Below are positions 21,790 through 32,923 of a DNA stretch of 64,000 nt, in pieces; within the stretch, counting starts at the first letter, position 1, and each line of letters opens with the position of its first letter. The translations under genes and the position numbers were made by a program. The notes below the pieces were generated by a model. It did not search any database. It was not told the origin of the DNA and was given only the letters and a program-made list of their open reading frames with translations. The stretch is from Ypsolopha sequella (Eukaryota; Arthropoda; Insecta; Lepidoptera; Ypsolophidae): the NCBI GenBank assembly GCA_934047225.1, contig OW203993.1, forward strand, positions 24,380,069-24,444,068, read 5' to 3'.

Positions 21790-21970
21790 TAAGAATAAGA
21801 ATAAAAAAAGAATAAAAAAGGTTTATTGCCAAAAAATACTTAAAACTAAACTACACAGGTTAAAAATAGAAGAAAAAAAAGTTTTAACATTTCTGGCAAA
21901 TGGTTGCATGCTCAGCAAAGCTGCCGATCTCATAGAAATCGAGCAGTGCTGATTTTCAGCATACTCTAGA
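21790..21970 (-). mobile_element. Retroelement 3' end
   Basis: On the minus strand it ends in caataaacctttttattc followed by an attctt-type simple repeat, preceded by tgctgaaaatcagcactgct. The same phrase (gctgaaaatcagcgctgtag) occurs in the plus-strand retroelement at 51442-51860, so both probably belong to one LINE or SINE group. Confidence 0.5.
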
Positions 21971-22167
21971 CAGAGGAAATAATTTAGAAAAAAAATCAAA
22001 TAAAGGCATATGTTTTGTATAAATAGATAAAGGCATATATTTTGCTGTTCCTTAAAGAAATAGTTTTACGTTACCGCAACCAAAATACTAATATTGTAAA
22101 TCGATTTAGTTCTTAATGGATTTGCCCACAACACATGATAATGTGATCTATGGTGAGTGTTAATCAT

Positions 22168-22437
22168 AACCGGCCAAGTGCGAGTCGTACTCGCGCACGA
22201 AGGGTTCCGTACCATTATCTATAAAAACGGCAAAAAAATCACATTTGTTGTATGGGAGCCCCCTTAAATATTTATTTTATTCTGTTCTTTAGTATTTGTT
22301 TTTATAACGGCAATAGAAATACATCATCTGTGAAAATTTCAACTGTCTAACTATCATGGTTCATAAGATACAGCCTGGTGACAGACGGACAGCGGAGTTT
22401 TAGTAATAGGGTCCCGTTGGGTAAGGAACCCTAAAAA
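22168..22437 (+). mobile_element. Dispersed 'cggccaagtgcgag' repeat, copy 3
   Basis: From aaccggccaagtgcgagtcg to ggtaaggaaccctaaaaat, with the full internal core. Nothing is nested in it. Confidence 0.8.
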
Positions 22438-23005
22438 TGGGCACTAAAATGATTTGAAATTGTCGATCAAGTTCATTATTTCATAATAAACAATCTAGAT
22501 GACAGAAATTCATTTTTTCGCTACAAACGAGGCCTCGATAAGGGCGACCGCACACTGACGGATTTGCGAGGCAGCGGTTGTCGTAAAGTTGTCTGCGCGC
22601 GCGACGCTGATTGTGATTATTTGCATATAACGCGTGAATTGGTGTAGACGTAGGAACTATTAGACACGATGAGAATAGCAAGAAATTTTAGCTACGTTTA
22701 AAAAGAAATTTGACATCAAATATTGAATTGTCCTTAAATAATCTAACATTTTAAACGAGCGATAGACACTCAAATTAGAGAAATGCAAGAAAAGGTTCGA
22801 TTCAAGTTTTTAGTGACTTGAGTTTTTTTATTGGGTGTTACCGTTTCGTAATTTCCTTTCAAAAAGCGGACTTTTGGTATATTTATAAAAGATTTTGGTC
22901 GAATAAGTGCATTAGGTAAAACCAAATGCTTGTAAAACACAGATGAACGAGCGAAAACATGTTTTGAAAACTGCACCATCATTACATCTAGATACGAAAA
23001 AAATT
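22438..23005. other. No recognised feature
   Basis: Nothing supported as gene, RNA or repeat. Confidence 0.35.
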
Positions 23006-23044
23006 GTCACAAGTTTTCAAAAGTCCTTATTGAAAACTTGTGAC
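23006..23044. repeat. Short perfect hairpin (15-bp stem)
   Basis: gtcacaagttttcaa, nine-base loop, ttgaaaacttgtgac. No neighbouring gene gives it a role. Confidence 0.8.
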
Positions 23045-23467
23045 TGTTAAAAAATGTATTGGCTTAACTAAAACTCTGCATTTTCTTTTTTTTAATAGTA
23101 ATTAAGGGGTTTTGTCACGATGTGATCATGTCACCCTAATTGTACAAATTAAAGACAAGTATTTGGAACAAACTAACTACACTCACTTCTTATTTTAATA
23201 CAAATCTTTACTAATTTCAGATTTGGAGCAGCTAAGGTGCTGTTACAGCCACCTTATTCTATTTTTGTCTTCTTTGGACCTCATTTCGTACACATTCTAT
23301 TAAAATATGATAGACGTCTTCGATTACTCCGCACTCACTGTAGTTTGGTGTGTCTGATAACTATAAACACTTTGTGTCCAGAACGTAGTCTAAAGGTAAG
23401 GACTAAATTATTACTGTTTTTTTTATTAATATCGAACCAAGGAAAGCGAAGTGGGAAGCGAAGCAAA

Positions 23468-23514
23468 ATGGCGTGCTTATCTCAATAATCTCATTATTGA
23501 GATAAGCACGCCAT
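23468..23514. repeat. Perfect hairpin, 22-bp stem with 3-base loop
   Basis: The left arm atggcgtgcttatctcaata plus at is perfectly complementary to the right arm that ends gataagcacgccat; the loop is ctc. It lies 18 bp left of MITE family E copy 2. Confidence 0.9.
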
Positions 23515-23532
23515 TGTACATAACGTTTATTA

Positions 23533-23924
23533 TACATGGTGTAAAAGCAAAGGCAAGAATCCTTCTAGGGTATGTTAGTATGAATCATACAGTGTTTAAA
23601 ATAATAGCGGAATTTTTTTTTATGTAGCAGTACCACATAATAACACGATTTGTTAAACTTGAAATACTCTAATCCGGTGGACACTCTCGCTGGTCGTTGA
23701 CTTCTGATAGCGTCAGTAGCACAGAACATAATTACTCAATGTTATTGGGCGGTACCGCACTACGGGGTGAATGAACTGCATTGATAAGATTGCGTAGCTG
23801 GATCTTAGGAAAACATTTTTAGTAAAAATTTAAGGTATACTTTTTTTATCGTAATCGTATCAGTATCGTGTATAATTTCATACCCTAAAGGGATTCTTGG
23901 TTTTTCATTTACACCCTGTACAAT
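23533..23924. mobile_element. MITE family E, copy 2
   Basis: Left end tacatggtgtaaaagcaaag and the complement of the right end, tacagggtgtaaatgaaaaa, are terminal inverted repeats; both continue with aagaatcc and agggtatg. The interior matches 7481-7865. Confidence 0.75.
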
Positions 23925-24124
23925 TTAGAGTTAAGTTTTCTGTGTGAAATAATTTACATTTTAAAATGATACTCTCTTTATCTTCATTTATTGTATTTTC
24001 GTTTTCCTTAAATTCGTAATTTTCCAGGCTATGAATTATTGTACGAGTATTTGACTCCAGATAAAATTTAATGTTGTGGTTTTCATGGTTAAATTTACAT
24101 TCAGGTAACACGTTATTTCTGGAT

Positions 24125-24377
24125 ATTGTTATAAAAGTCAATGAAACATTGTATCTCCATGAATACTTTTGACACATGACATTGTTTCATTCGTTGCTGT
24201 TCTCAGAATAAGAGTTGCTGTTAGACAAGATGTGGACATGCCAGTCACTGAATCAAGAAGTTTATTATTTTTATGGTCGATAAGCAGGTTGCAGTGCGCA
24301 ATAAGATCTGCACCAATAATAGGACGTGTAACATCAGCAATAACAAAACCCCATGAAAGTTCTCTGCGAAGTAGAGA
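24125..24377 (-). pseudogene. Ty3/Gypsy-type pol fragment (protease-RT junction)
   Basis: Minus-strand translation gives WGFVIADVTRPIIGADLIAH followed by CNLLIDHKNNKLLDSVTGM. This is the pattern at the end of the aspartic protease and start of the reverse transcriptase spacer in Ty3/Gypsy LTR retrotransposons (F.(I/V)ADV..PI(I/L)GADFL.H..LLVD....LLD). It resembles CsRn1-clade elements such as Kabuki of silkmoth, by memory only. Downstream, SIHGDTMFH ends at a stop. The catalytic protease triad, the RT catalytic block and the LTRs are not visible, so this is an isolated fragment of about 80 codons. Confidence 0.7.
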
Positions 24378-24600
24378 ATATATGAAAATTACACAATTTG
24401 CAAGATTTTGCGTAAAAACGAAGCAATATTCATGTTATTATCATGGTGTTTCATCAAATTTTGCATTTTGGGCTGTAAATTTTGAAAAAAAATATGGAGC
24501 TTTTGACTTCACAATCAGTTTTTACTTTTTATATAAATATTTTAAATAAATAATCTTAAGAAAAATCCAGGAGTAAAGGGGCCTCTTAATACAAAAATTT
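24378..24600 (+). mobile_element. Fragment of interspersed repeat X
   Basis: Shares atggtgtttcatcaaatttt and aagaaaaatccaggagtaaa with the copy at 56700-56920, and the first phrase with 1400-1420. Confidence 0.6.
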
Positions 24601-25391
24601 AACATAATAAAATAGGACCATGAAAAATTTGAGTAACTCCACCATTTTTTTTTTGCGTTCTTATGTACCCGAGTGTATGTTCTTCTTAAGAAAATCATTT
24701 AAGTCCTATGTGAAAAATAATATGTAATAAATTCTAACTGATGTCTAATTTTAACTTATCATTTAATACTTTTATTTTTTTTAGTTTATTGGATTAATTT
24801 ATTGATACCAAATATAGTTACATTTTACTTATTAATAAATATGCAATATAAGAAGACACAACGTTATGTTTACATGAGTCTTTATTTTAATCCACTGACA
24901 GTTTTCTTTTTCTTTTGTGTTTGCCAGAACACATATTTTATACTTATGCACTCTCATTTTACAAAAATAAAAGTCTTTTTTATAATTTGTACATTTATAC
25001 GTCAGGGTGTCATTTGTTTTTCAAAGTTTTAGTTTTTAAACGCATATCCTCTCATTTTATTTAATAGGTCCGAAAACAATTGATTTGAAGTATTTTGAAT
25101 TCTCTCAAAGTATTTACCAGAAAATTTAAAAGAAAAAAAATGACAATAATTTCCAACAAAACTTAAAAGACTTTCTCTTAAAAAAAAATTATTATGGTTT
25201 ACAAGAGTTTCTAGAATTAAGTAATTAAGAATTAGAAAATCTACTAAAATTGTTTCATTTTCATTATAAACTTAATTATACGTACCTACTTAATATATAA
25301 TATTAAAATAATAATTGTCAGTTAATCTAACATAAATTAGTTATGCGATAAGATAATATTATGATGTGATATTATTAAAGAATTATTTTGC
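24601..25391. other. No recognised feature
   Basis: AT-rich sequence, with no supported gene or repeat. Confidence 0.35.
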
Positions 25392-25462
25392 TTTAATTTG
25401 TATATTGTAACACCCTATATTGTACAACATGAATGCAATAAATATTTGAATTTGAATTTGAC
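25392..25462 (+). mobile_element. LINE 3' tail
   Basis: caataaatatttgaatttga with a short TTTGAA-type tail. The reverse complement of this tail type ends the LINE copies at 4324 and 8107. Confidence 0.45.
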
Positions 25463-26137
25463 AAAATTGTCTACAAATTATGGAATTCGAGATTTTTTTA
25501 ACTTTAATTTAAAAGTAACTGATCTAAAATACTGTTTACTTTCCCACACTCTTCTATCCGTTCCCAAGTCTACATAAAGCCTGATTTACAGGTGTGAGCG
25601 AACAACAGTGTTGTCATATCTGTGAGTTGTGTTGTTGATATCGTATCGAGGATTTATTACTATTTATCGATTGTCGAGTGTGTAAACACTCGTTCCGAGG
25701 CGTTTGCACCTTTTTGTTTGTTGTTTGTTTTGTTTTCTTGCAAATTTTAAGTAAAACGCATTCTAACCATTCATTAAAACTGATATGCTGGTGTTAAGAT
25801 CGTGTTGCGAAAGCCGAAAAATGGCAATAGTACTCGTAAAAAAAATGTTCTAAAGAAAACTTACTTATTTGCTCGACCAAAATGAAAAATCGACTGTTTT
25901 TTTTCGCTATAGGTGTCGTTGAACATATTTGTTGAACTTACCAAATCTTCAGTTAGAATTTCACTGAACCAAAATTACCTTAGTTTATACATTTGTAATA
26001 TTTCTTATATTTGTTTTAAGAAACATTTAATTTTATATCGAAGTAAATCCCATAAGCCTTGCATAAATTCTTTAAATTAATGAAAAATTTGTAAATAAAA
26101 GGATATGGAGGAAAATATATTACATAACTAGACAATA
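25463..26137. other. No recognised feature
   Basis: No supported gene. Short gtttgttgtttgtttt runs near 25711-25735. Confidence 0.35.
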
Positions 26138-26993
26138 AAACGGCACCCAAAGGGAATTTGTAGATAATATAATGGCACCCACAGGGAATCTGTAGATAAT
26201 ATAACGGCACCCACAGGGAATTTGTAGATAATATAACGGCACCCACAGGGAATTTGTAGATAGTATAATGGCACCCACAGGGAATTTGTAGATAATATAA
26301 CGGCACCCACAGGGAATTTGTAGATAATATAATGGCACCCACAGGGAATTTGTAGATAACATAACGGCACCCACAAGGAATTTGTAGATAATATAACGGC
26401 ACCCACAGGGAATTTGTAGATAATATAACGGCACCCACAGGGAATTTGTAGATAATATAACGGCACCCACAGGGTATTTGTAGATAATATAATGTCACCC
26501 ACAGGGAATTTGTAGATAATATAACGGCACCCACAGGGAATTTGTAGGTAATATAACGGCACCCAAAGGGAATTTGTAGATAATATAATGGCACCCACAG
26601 GGAATTTGTAGATAATATAACGGCACCCACAGGGAATTTGTAGATAATATAACGGCACCCACAGGGAATTTGTAGATAATATAACGGCATCCACAGGGAA
26701 TTTTTAGATAATATAACGGCACCCACAGGGAATTTGTAGATAATATAATGGCACCCACAGGGAATTTGTAGATAATATAACGGCACCCACAGGGAATTTG
26801 TAGGTAATATAACGGCACCCACAGGGAATTTTTAAATAATATAACGGCGCCCACAGGTAATTTGCAGATACTATAACGGCACCCACAAGGAATTTGGAGA
26901 TAATATAACGTCACCTACAGGGACTTTGTAAATAATATAACGGCACCCACAGGGAATTTGTAAATAATATAACGGCAACCACAGGGAATTTAA
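26138..26993. repeat. 32-bp minisatellite, about 27 units
   Basis: Unit: ggcacccacagggaatttgt followed by agataatataac (32 bp). For example, starts at 26174 and 26206 differ by 32. Sequence conservation between units is high in the middle and falls at both edges. Because 32 is not a multiple of three, each frame on the minus strand cycles through the same three peptides and no frame meets a stop. Long open frames (up to 268 codons) are therefore a by-product of the repeat and not evidence of a gene. There are no unique spacers, so it is not CRISPR-like. Confidence 0.95.
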
Positions 26994-27168
26994 AATTAGT
27001 TGAATTTATCATTTGGTGATGACTGATGTCATGAGTCATTTACCGCTGTTAATCACATGAATGATCAATTGGAGGATTTCAGTATGTATAAACAAACCGA
27101 GTTTAAACAAAACTCGACTTATTTCAGTATCGCGCATCAATTCTTAAACCGATAACTGAATAAATCAA

Positions 27169-27520
27169 TTAAGAGGCCTGCCGAGCAATCCTAGTTCATA
27201 CAATCGTAATACCAAAACCATTTGTAAATCATAGATATTCTTAGGATAGTGTGTTTATTCTGATTGGATTACAGAATATCTAAGTTCCCATATATATATT
27301 GAATAAAGACACTGATTTAATCAATAAAATAAGCTTTCTATGAATAATTTAAATTGTTTAAATAAGTCGTCTTTAAATCAGAGTCCTTCCAAAATATATA
27401 TTTGAGAACCTAGATATTCTGTAATCCAATGGGAATAAACACACACTAGAATATCTTTGATTTACAAATGTTTTTGGTATTTCGTTTGTATGAACTATGC
27501 TTGCTCCGCCGGCCTCTTAA
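27169..27520. mobile_element. Long-TIR foldback element, about 130-bp arms
   Basis: ttaagaggcctgccgagcaa at the left and ttgctccgccggcctcttaa at the right are complementary; pairing continues through accaaaaccatttgtaaatc and ggattacagaatatcta. Both ends start with TTAA, so a TTAA target duplication is possible. Confidence 0.85.
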
Positions 27521-28349
27521 GAGTTTTTTGTGACCCTTGGGGCTGATTCTACCAGCTATGGAAAGTTTAAAATTTTTAAATGGTAATACAATCTGGCAGT
27601 TAAATAATTAACGATTACGAGATGCGAACAAAGAAGTTGTATTCACTTCAAAACTTTCTCAAAATTAGTTTTCCCTACTTCTATGACCGTTAGACGTTCA
27701 ATCGTCACTCATAGTTTCATCAGCTATTCGTTGATTTTCGGCAATTTATTAATTTTCGAATATCTCTGACCTTCACTTGTCTCCATGAAGGGTCGCACAA
27801 AAGAAAAGAAAAAGCCGGTCGCTTTCCGTTATGAAATCATACCAAACCTGATGGGTGCATTCCTTCGCCCGATTCGATAACAAATAACCACAATCCTCAG
27901 TGGCAATACATTGTCTTATTGTTCAACGTGCGCGCGCACAACAAAAACTTTTAATATTTATGATCGCATCGCATCGAAACCTTTAAATTATCGCCACCTG
28001 CCGACTTAAGGGCTTCCAATCTGATCATTGATCTATCAGTTTATCGGTCGGGAATGGTTTGAATGATATGATAAAAGATAGGGTCTGATCATGTCTCACT
28101 TTCACCTTTTAAAAGTAAACGTAAGGAGGACAAACCTTTTTCGCCAACACATCAGTGCAATTTCACTGATATACAAATCCCATCTCTATTTCCAAACTTA
28201 GACCCTTCCCGCATTACCCCGCAACACCCCAGCAGTGTGTTCAAACAGTCCTTTATAATTCTTAGGTAACTTATATACCTACTAACGTGTCATATCATAC
28301 TTAATTAATAATACTTTGGTTAATAACAATATCGATAATAAATCAGTCT
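27521..28349. other. No recognised feature
   Basis: Nothing supported. Confidence 0.35.
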
Positions 28350-29660
28350 GAAAGTCAATCTGTTTCAAACACTTCTAACGGCTTTGCAAACTCGTACAAT
28401 ATACGCCTTCCTTTTTTGACAACATTTGGTTCGGGGACGATTTTTAGCAAATTTTCGTATGCCACGTAGGAAACGTCTGTTTCAAATAATATGAACATTT
28501 TCCAGCTTTTATTTATTGCTCTGAATAGCATCGCCTTTTTCATCAACATGAAGATTTGCAACGCCGACGTATACGTATTCTTTGTTGCTTTCGCTTGTAA
28601 CTCTAACTGAAACATGGACATCTTTCTTTATTTTTATTAGATGAATATCATCTCCAATTATGTCTTATTCATGTGATGTTTCAGGCGCTGCTTCATCTGG
28701 CTTTAAAAGATCGTTATGCGTCAAGTCGATTAATAAATCATTATTTTCTTTGAGCACTGCGTTAGGCTATTTGAGATCATTCTTTTATGTTTAGGCTCGC
28801 TAATGGCTCGTTATTTTCTTCTTCTCACGTAAAACTCGGGAAATACACGAGGAGCAGTTACAATGTTTGTTATATCACGAAGCGGGTCCTGAATATCATC
28901 GTGACGGCTGTTGTTATTTTTGAGACCCCTTTTAGGTGTTTCTGTTTATATGTTTTAAGTTTTAGGGCTGTGATAAGGTATCTTTCACAAATTGAAGTTT
29001 CATCCTAGATTGAACAATCGATAGATCTTACAAATACACATACAAATATATTTATTTGCGAGAATACACATTGAATGGTGGTAATACAAAATGGTATGTC
29101 TCAGTATTCAACCTTAACTAGGCATGCAAATATTATATATTATAATCTTGACAAATTGTTGGGATGCTGTGCTTAACCTTGTTATCTTTGACCGTATAAT
29201 GTTTGTTGATGGCGTTTGAAAGTACATCATATCTATCAGCTGTGTTGTCGTCCTTTGTTATCTTTTTATGTAATTTCTTCTTATAATTTCGGCATCTCTT
29301 GTTTAATTTTTTGTATTACCTCTCGTAAGTCTATATTTTCCGGGTAAAGTTTTGACATGTCTCTTCTTACTTTTTTTTTTCTCTGGATGCTATTGATGGG
29401 CAGGAATGTTTGAGCGTGAATATTTCACTATTTCACGCTCAATATTTGCTGGCTATTTGTTCACCCTTGGGTCTAGTGGAACAGGCAAAGAGGCAGGAGT
29501 GGAAGCAGGAGTGTCAAGTAAAATATTGCGTAGCGCTTTCTCTTTTTCTCGTCTTTTTGTTTCCAAGTTGCCATTTTCTTTTCATCAACCGGTGTTCTTT
29601 AGTTAACATATCTTTTTACAAGTCTCTTCCGACTATGACATCGATCCAAATCTTTCCTCT
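28350..29660 (-). pseudogene. Decayed transposon-like gene, unclassified
   Basis: Read on the minus strand, several coding-like blocks follow each other in N-to-C order across frame changes. About 29600-29460: a basic stretch ETKRREKEKALRNILLDTP then ASTPASLPVPLDP. About 29370-29284: VRRDMSKLYPENIDLREVIQ. About 29283-29140: ITKDDNTADRYDVLSNAIN. About 28660-28540: VHVSVRVTSESNKEYVYVGV. 28540-28358: INKSWKMFILFETDVSYVAY and PEPNVVKKGRRILYEF. The C-terminal block resembles a small domain found at the end of insect transposase-like proteins (YY.G.V..., DVSYV, VPEP). The basic, TP-rich N-terminal block resembles other invertebrate transposon proteins. Several stops and frameshifts break it. The family is not recognised; a host gene is unlikely given the frame damage. 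Confidence 0.35.
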
Positions 29661-30796
29661 TCACTTTTGCGACTTTATCTGGTTTGTTTTTTCGCTTTTC
29701 GCAACAGCGACGCTGTCTCTCAGCAGCTTATTATTACTTAATCTTTACGAAACCTAAAAATATAATAATATTTTAATTTATTTAATAATAAATTATGTTT
29801 TTTGGGAATATATATTTAATGTTTTAGGTTTATTTTCCCCGGTATGAGTCATAATCATAATCATAAATTGGTGTGATTGAATACCAGATTACCAGTTAAG
29901 ATATTTTCAAGACCACCTGATTGTGCTCACATAAACCATTCTTGGCTATTGATTTATCTGTTATCTGTAGTCTAATTATTTAGGTCACTCTGATGTGTGG
30001 TGTGCGTGAGCCTTTATAATAAATGGTTGGATTTTTTTGAACTGTGGTATTTGGCGCCAAGTTTTAGTTGATTTGCATTTGATATATGAATTTGTTTTAT
30101 GGTTTTAATGTTTAGTACTATTAATTTATTCTTTGTCAGCTTCAGCTATAGATTTGCGTTTTTTTATAACGTTGTAGGTATTATTTATATAATTTGTATT
30201 TGTTTTGAGAATCACTGAGTGAGTAAGGTTTAGGATCATTCATTTTAGTAAATATATACTTTATTTATCAACGTATTCAAGTAGGTATCCTTGGTTTGAT
30301 AGAGATGATGGTCTTTACTTCCAATATATATATTTTTTGATACTCTATAATACTCCCCGAATAAAATAGCGTGTAAAGTTCGCTGCCAGCGCCCCCCGAG
30401 CACAAGGTAAAGCTGCAAAGGCAAAAGACCAACACCAAAAAAAAAACTCGCACACGCTTATAATTTTCGCCATTGTAACGTCATCTGTGACTACTAGAAC
30501 GATCACACCCGTAAATTTAGTAAACGAATTTATACTGCCAAATTTAACAGTGAACAGCCAAATTTCGACACCCAAATTTTTTGCGACGTCCAAAAATTTG
30601 AAAAGAATGTCTTGACAGTGTGAATTACTTCAGATTGAAAACATTAACAATAAACGATATAAAAATGCAAATAGTGCTATTACAAAATGAACATTGCCTA
30701 TCCAGGGTATCTAGATCAAACGGTTGGACCAAGGAACATGAAATTGGATGTCTACGTCAAAATTTAGTCATTACTACGATTTAGTAATTTGCTGTC
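29661..30796. other. No recognised feature
   Basis: AT-rich. No gene, RNA or clear repeat supported. Confidence 0.35.
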
Positions 30797-30840
30797 TACA
30801 CATCCCGAGGATGCCTCGTTTAGAGGCGAAACACGTGTCG
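30797..30840 (+). ncRNA. Hammerhead-ribozyme-like remnant 1
   Basis: acatcccgaggatgcctcg, a short loop, then gaggcgaaacacgtgtcg. The stem gcctc/gaggc followed by GAAA and a short cacgtg-tc segment has the layout of the hammerhead motifs reported in Penelope-like retroelements. The expected CUGAUGA core reads CCGAGGA here, two changes, so activity is doubtful. No Penelope coding sequence is visible nearby. Confidence 0.3.
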
Positions 30841-31019
30841 ATAAGTTTTCTTGCTTGCTTGCTTAAGACCGCTTTATTTTGTGCTCGTACTGCTTGCTTT
30901 GCTTTGTGCCTGTTTTATGCGGGAGGGCGGGCGGTGCTTGAGTCTTTTAGCGGAATATTGCAAATTATTAATATATCCACAAATTCATGATGGACTTCCG
31001 CAAAGTAACGCCTTTTTCA

Positions 31020-32070
31020 ATAAATTTTAAGTAAGAATTTTTAAAAGGGGTGAATTAGAGGATGAAAGTTTGTGTAGGAGTTCGTTATTATGTCGTAGGG
31101 TTTCATGTATTTTATTTTAAGTTATGTTAGATTTTAGGTAATTAAGCCTTCGCTTTCAAACATAATGCTAATAGCATATATGTTATTATAGGTATTCCGG
31201 CTTATTTTGTTCATACGCCAAATTTGATCCATCGATCGGTAGAATCACTGACTGTCATGTGGACAAGGCAACTTAGTTTGGCAGACAGGGTAACATCCAC
31301 ACGGGTACCTACACTTGGCAGATGAATGCTCGTTCCCTTTCTCTGGCTACAACAAACCTATAATAATACCTAAATAGTTGCTTTTTATTCTTATTTTACG
31401 AGTCTAGTTTGTTTAAGTATTTTTGTTTATCTGTTAAGTGTGTACAAAAAGTATTTGGTGTGAAATAAATTATGTCTTATTTTTTAATTTAAACCATGAA
31501 AATTTGTATTTATCCTTTTGGTAAAAAATTAAGAATGACGTGTTTTAGTGTTTTTGGAAAATCATCCCTTAATGGAAATGGAATTTTTATAGAAAATTCG
31601 TTGTTGTAAATAAAACAGACTGTCTCAAAGACTGTCTCAAAGTTTTTGAAAAATCATCAGGGGTAAGTTAGGGGATGAATTTGTTCATGGAAAATTCGTT
31701 AGTTTTATGAATAAAACCATGAAAATTGGTTTTAGGCCTCTTGCTTGGAATATAACAATCATAGTTATCTTTCAGGGTTTTCAAAAAACCTTCATCAAAG
31801 GGGGTAAGGAGATAAAAGTTTGTTTATGATTGTGAAGTTAGCACCAAGATTTTCGAAAAAAAAAAGTAGGTAGGTAGTAGGTTCCGTTCACGTTAGGTCA
31901 GGCAAAATTTTCGTTAGGACAGGATCTTACATTTATTAAAAAAAAAGTGTTTGCTAGGTTCACGCTGCCGCACCATTTTCACTCTTTTTTTTGTAAAGTC
32001 ATCCTTTAAGGTCATAAAATAAAGGATGAAAGTTTGTATCAGAAATCCATGAATCTAGGGTTTAATTTGA
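31020..32070. repeat. Degenerate tandem-like repeats with 'aaaatcatc...aagg...ggatgaa' units
   Basis: Related segments at about 31040, 31560, 31650, 31790 and 31995 combine (a)aatcatc/gtcatcc, a (t)aagg or gggg run, ggatgaa(agttt) and aaaattcgt. Spacing is irregular (about 100-200 bp). The array lies next to a RTE-type LINE end and a piece of repeat J. No gene. Confidence 0.4.
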
Positions 32071-32091
32071 CATACAATTAACAATCCATCC

Positions 32092-32268
32092 ATCCATCAA
32101 CCCGTATTCGTCCACTGCTGGACATAAGCCTACCCCATATTACGCCACTCTTGGCGGTCCTTAGTCATCCTCATCCAGCAACCATCCGCAACGTCCTTCA
32201 GATCGTCAGTCCAGCGGGAACGAGGGCGGCCTACGCTACGCTTTGCTGTACGTGGTCTCCATGCCAAA
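32092..32268 (-). pseudogene. RTE-type LINE ORF C-terminus
   Basis: Minus-strand translation gives RWTDDLKDVADGCWMRM, then TKDRQEWRNMG, a stop, and AYVQQWTNTG. This matches the widespread C-terminal pattern of RTE-clade LINE ORF2 proteins in insects (RW.DD(I/L)K.VAG..WM..A.DR..W..LGEAYVQQW). The stop replaces the usual glutamate after G. The 3' end is a tgga-type simple repeat (32084-32100), as usual for RTE elements. 5' truncated; only about 55 codons remain. Confidence 0.75.
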
Positions 32269-32483
32269 AATTTTTAATTTAAAAAATTTTAAATTTCAAA
32301 TTTACAGAAACCAATGGAAACTTTACAACATACATAATACATAGATAATAAGGTTTTGTTGAATAACTATTGAGTGAATTTTGAATTTAAGTGTTCTGTT
32401 TCGATTCATTAGAAAAAGGCGGGTTTTTCACAATCCGGCTGCGAAACCACTCTTAAATCATTGGGGGAAATTGTTTATATACG

Positions 32484-32505
32484 AAGTCGCGGGCGACAGC
32501 TACTT
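32484..32505 (-). repeat. Piece of dispersed repeat J
   Basis: aagtcgcgggcgacagctac is a diverged complement of the ctagcttttgcccgcggctt start of repeat J at 18673. Confidence 0.4.
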
Positions 32506-32923
32506 AGTAATAAAACTTTTAGGGAGTAACATGTCAGTCGACAAGTATTTAAATATTACCTCCGTTCCCCTCTGCTTGAATCGGTTTTTTTTTTCTTCAA
32601 ATCCCATTACGGCATGTAAAACAACCGACGATATATTTCAACTATGATATTCATAATTTCCAAAGCTATTATACGCTAGTTCACATCTCAATCTAAAGGT
32701 TAACCGTCTGTCTGTTACCGTCAGATCGCGCCCCGCTGAGATGCGCCGGCGCTGTTTTGTGGCTCAAGGCATAAGCTGAGCTGTTGGGAAAGCTTGTAGA
32801 AGAAAAAATAATTATTCTTATTGCACAAAATGTGATCGCGCTCCATGTATTCGAAAATGAATAACATAACAAGTAAAAAATTTGAAAAAAAAACAATTGT
32901 CAAGCTTGAGTTACCTATTACCC

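Noticed and set aside
23905..24177. 90-codon minus-strand frame downstream of the Gypsy fragment
   Set aside because: No recognisable Gypsy or other domain; it overlaps the end of MITE family E and AT-rich sequence.
26016..26822. 268-codon open frame on the minus strand
   Set aside because: It is the 32-bp minisatellite read through. All three frames give the same cyclic peptide, and the non-repeat end shows no domain.
26138..26993. CRISPR-like regular repeats
   Set aside because: Units are directly adjacent with no unique spacers, and the window is eukaryotic.
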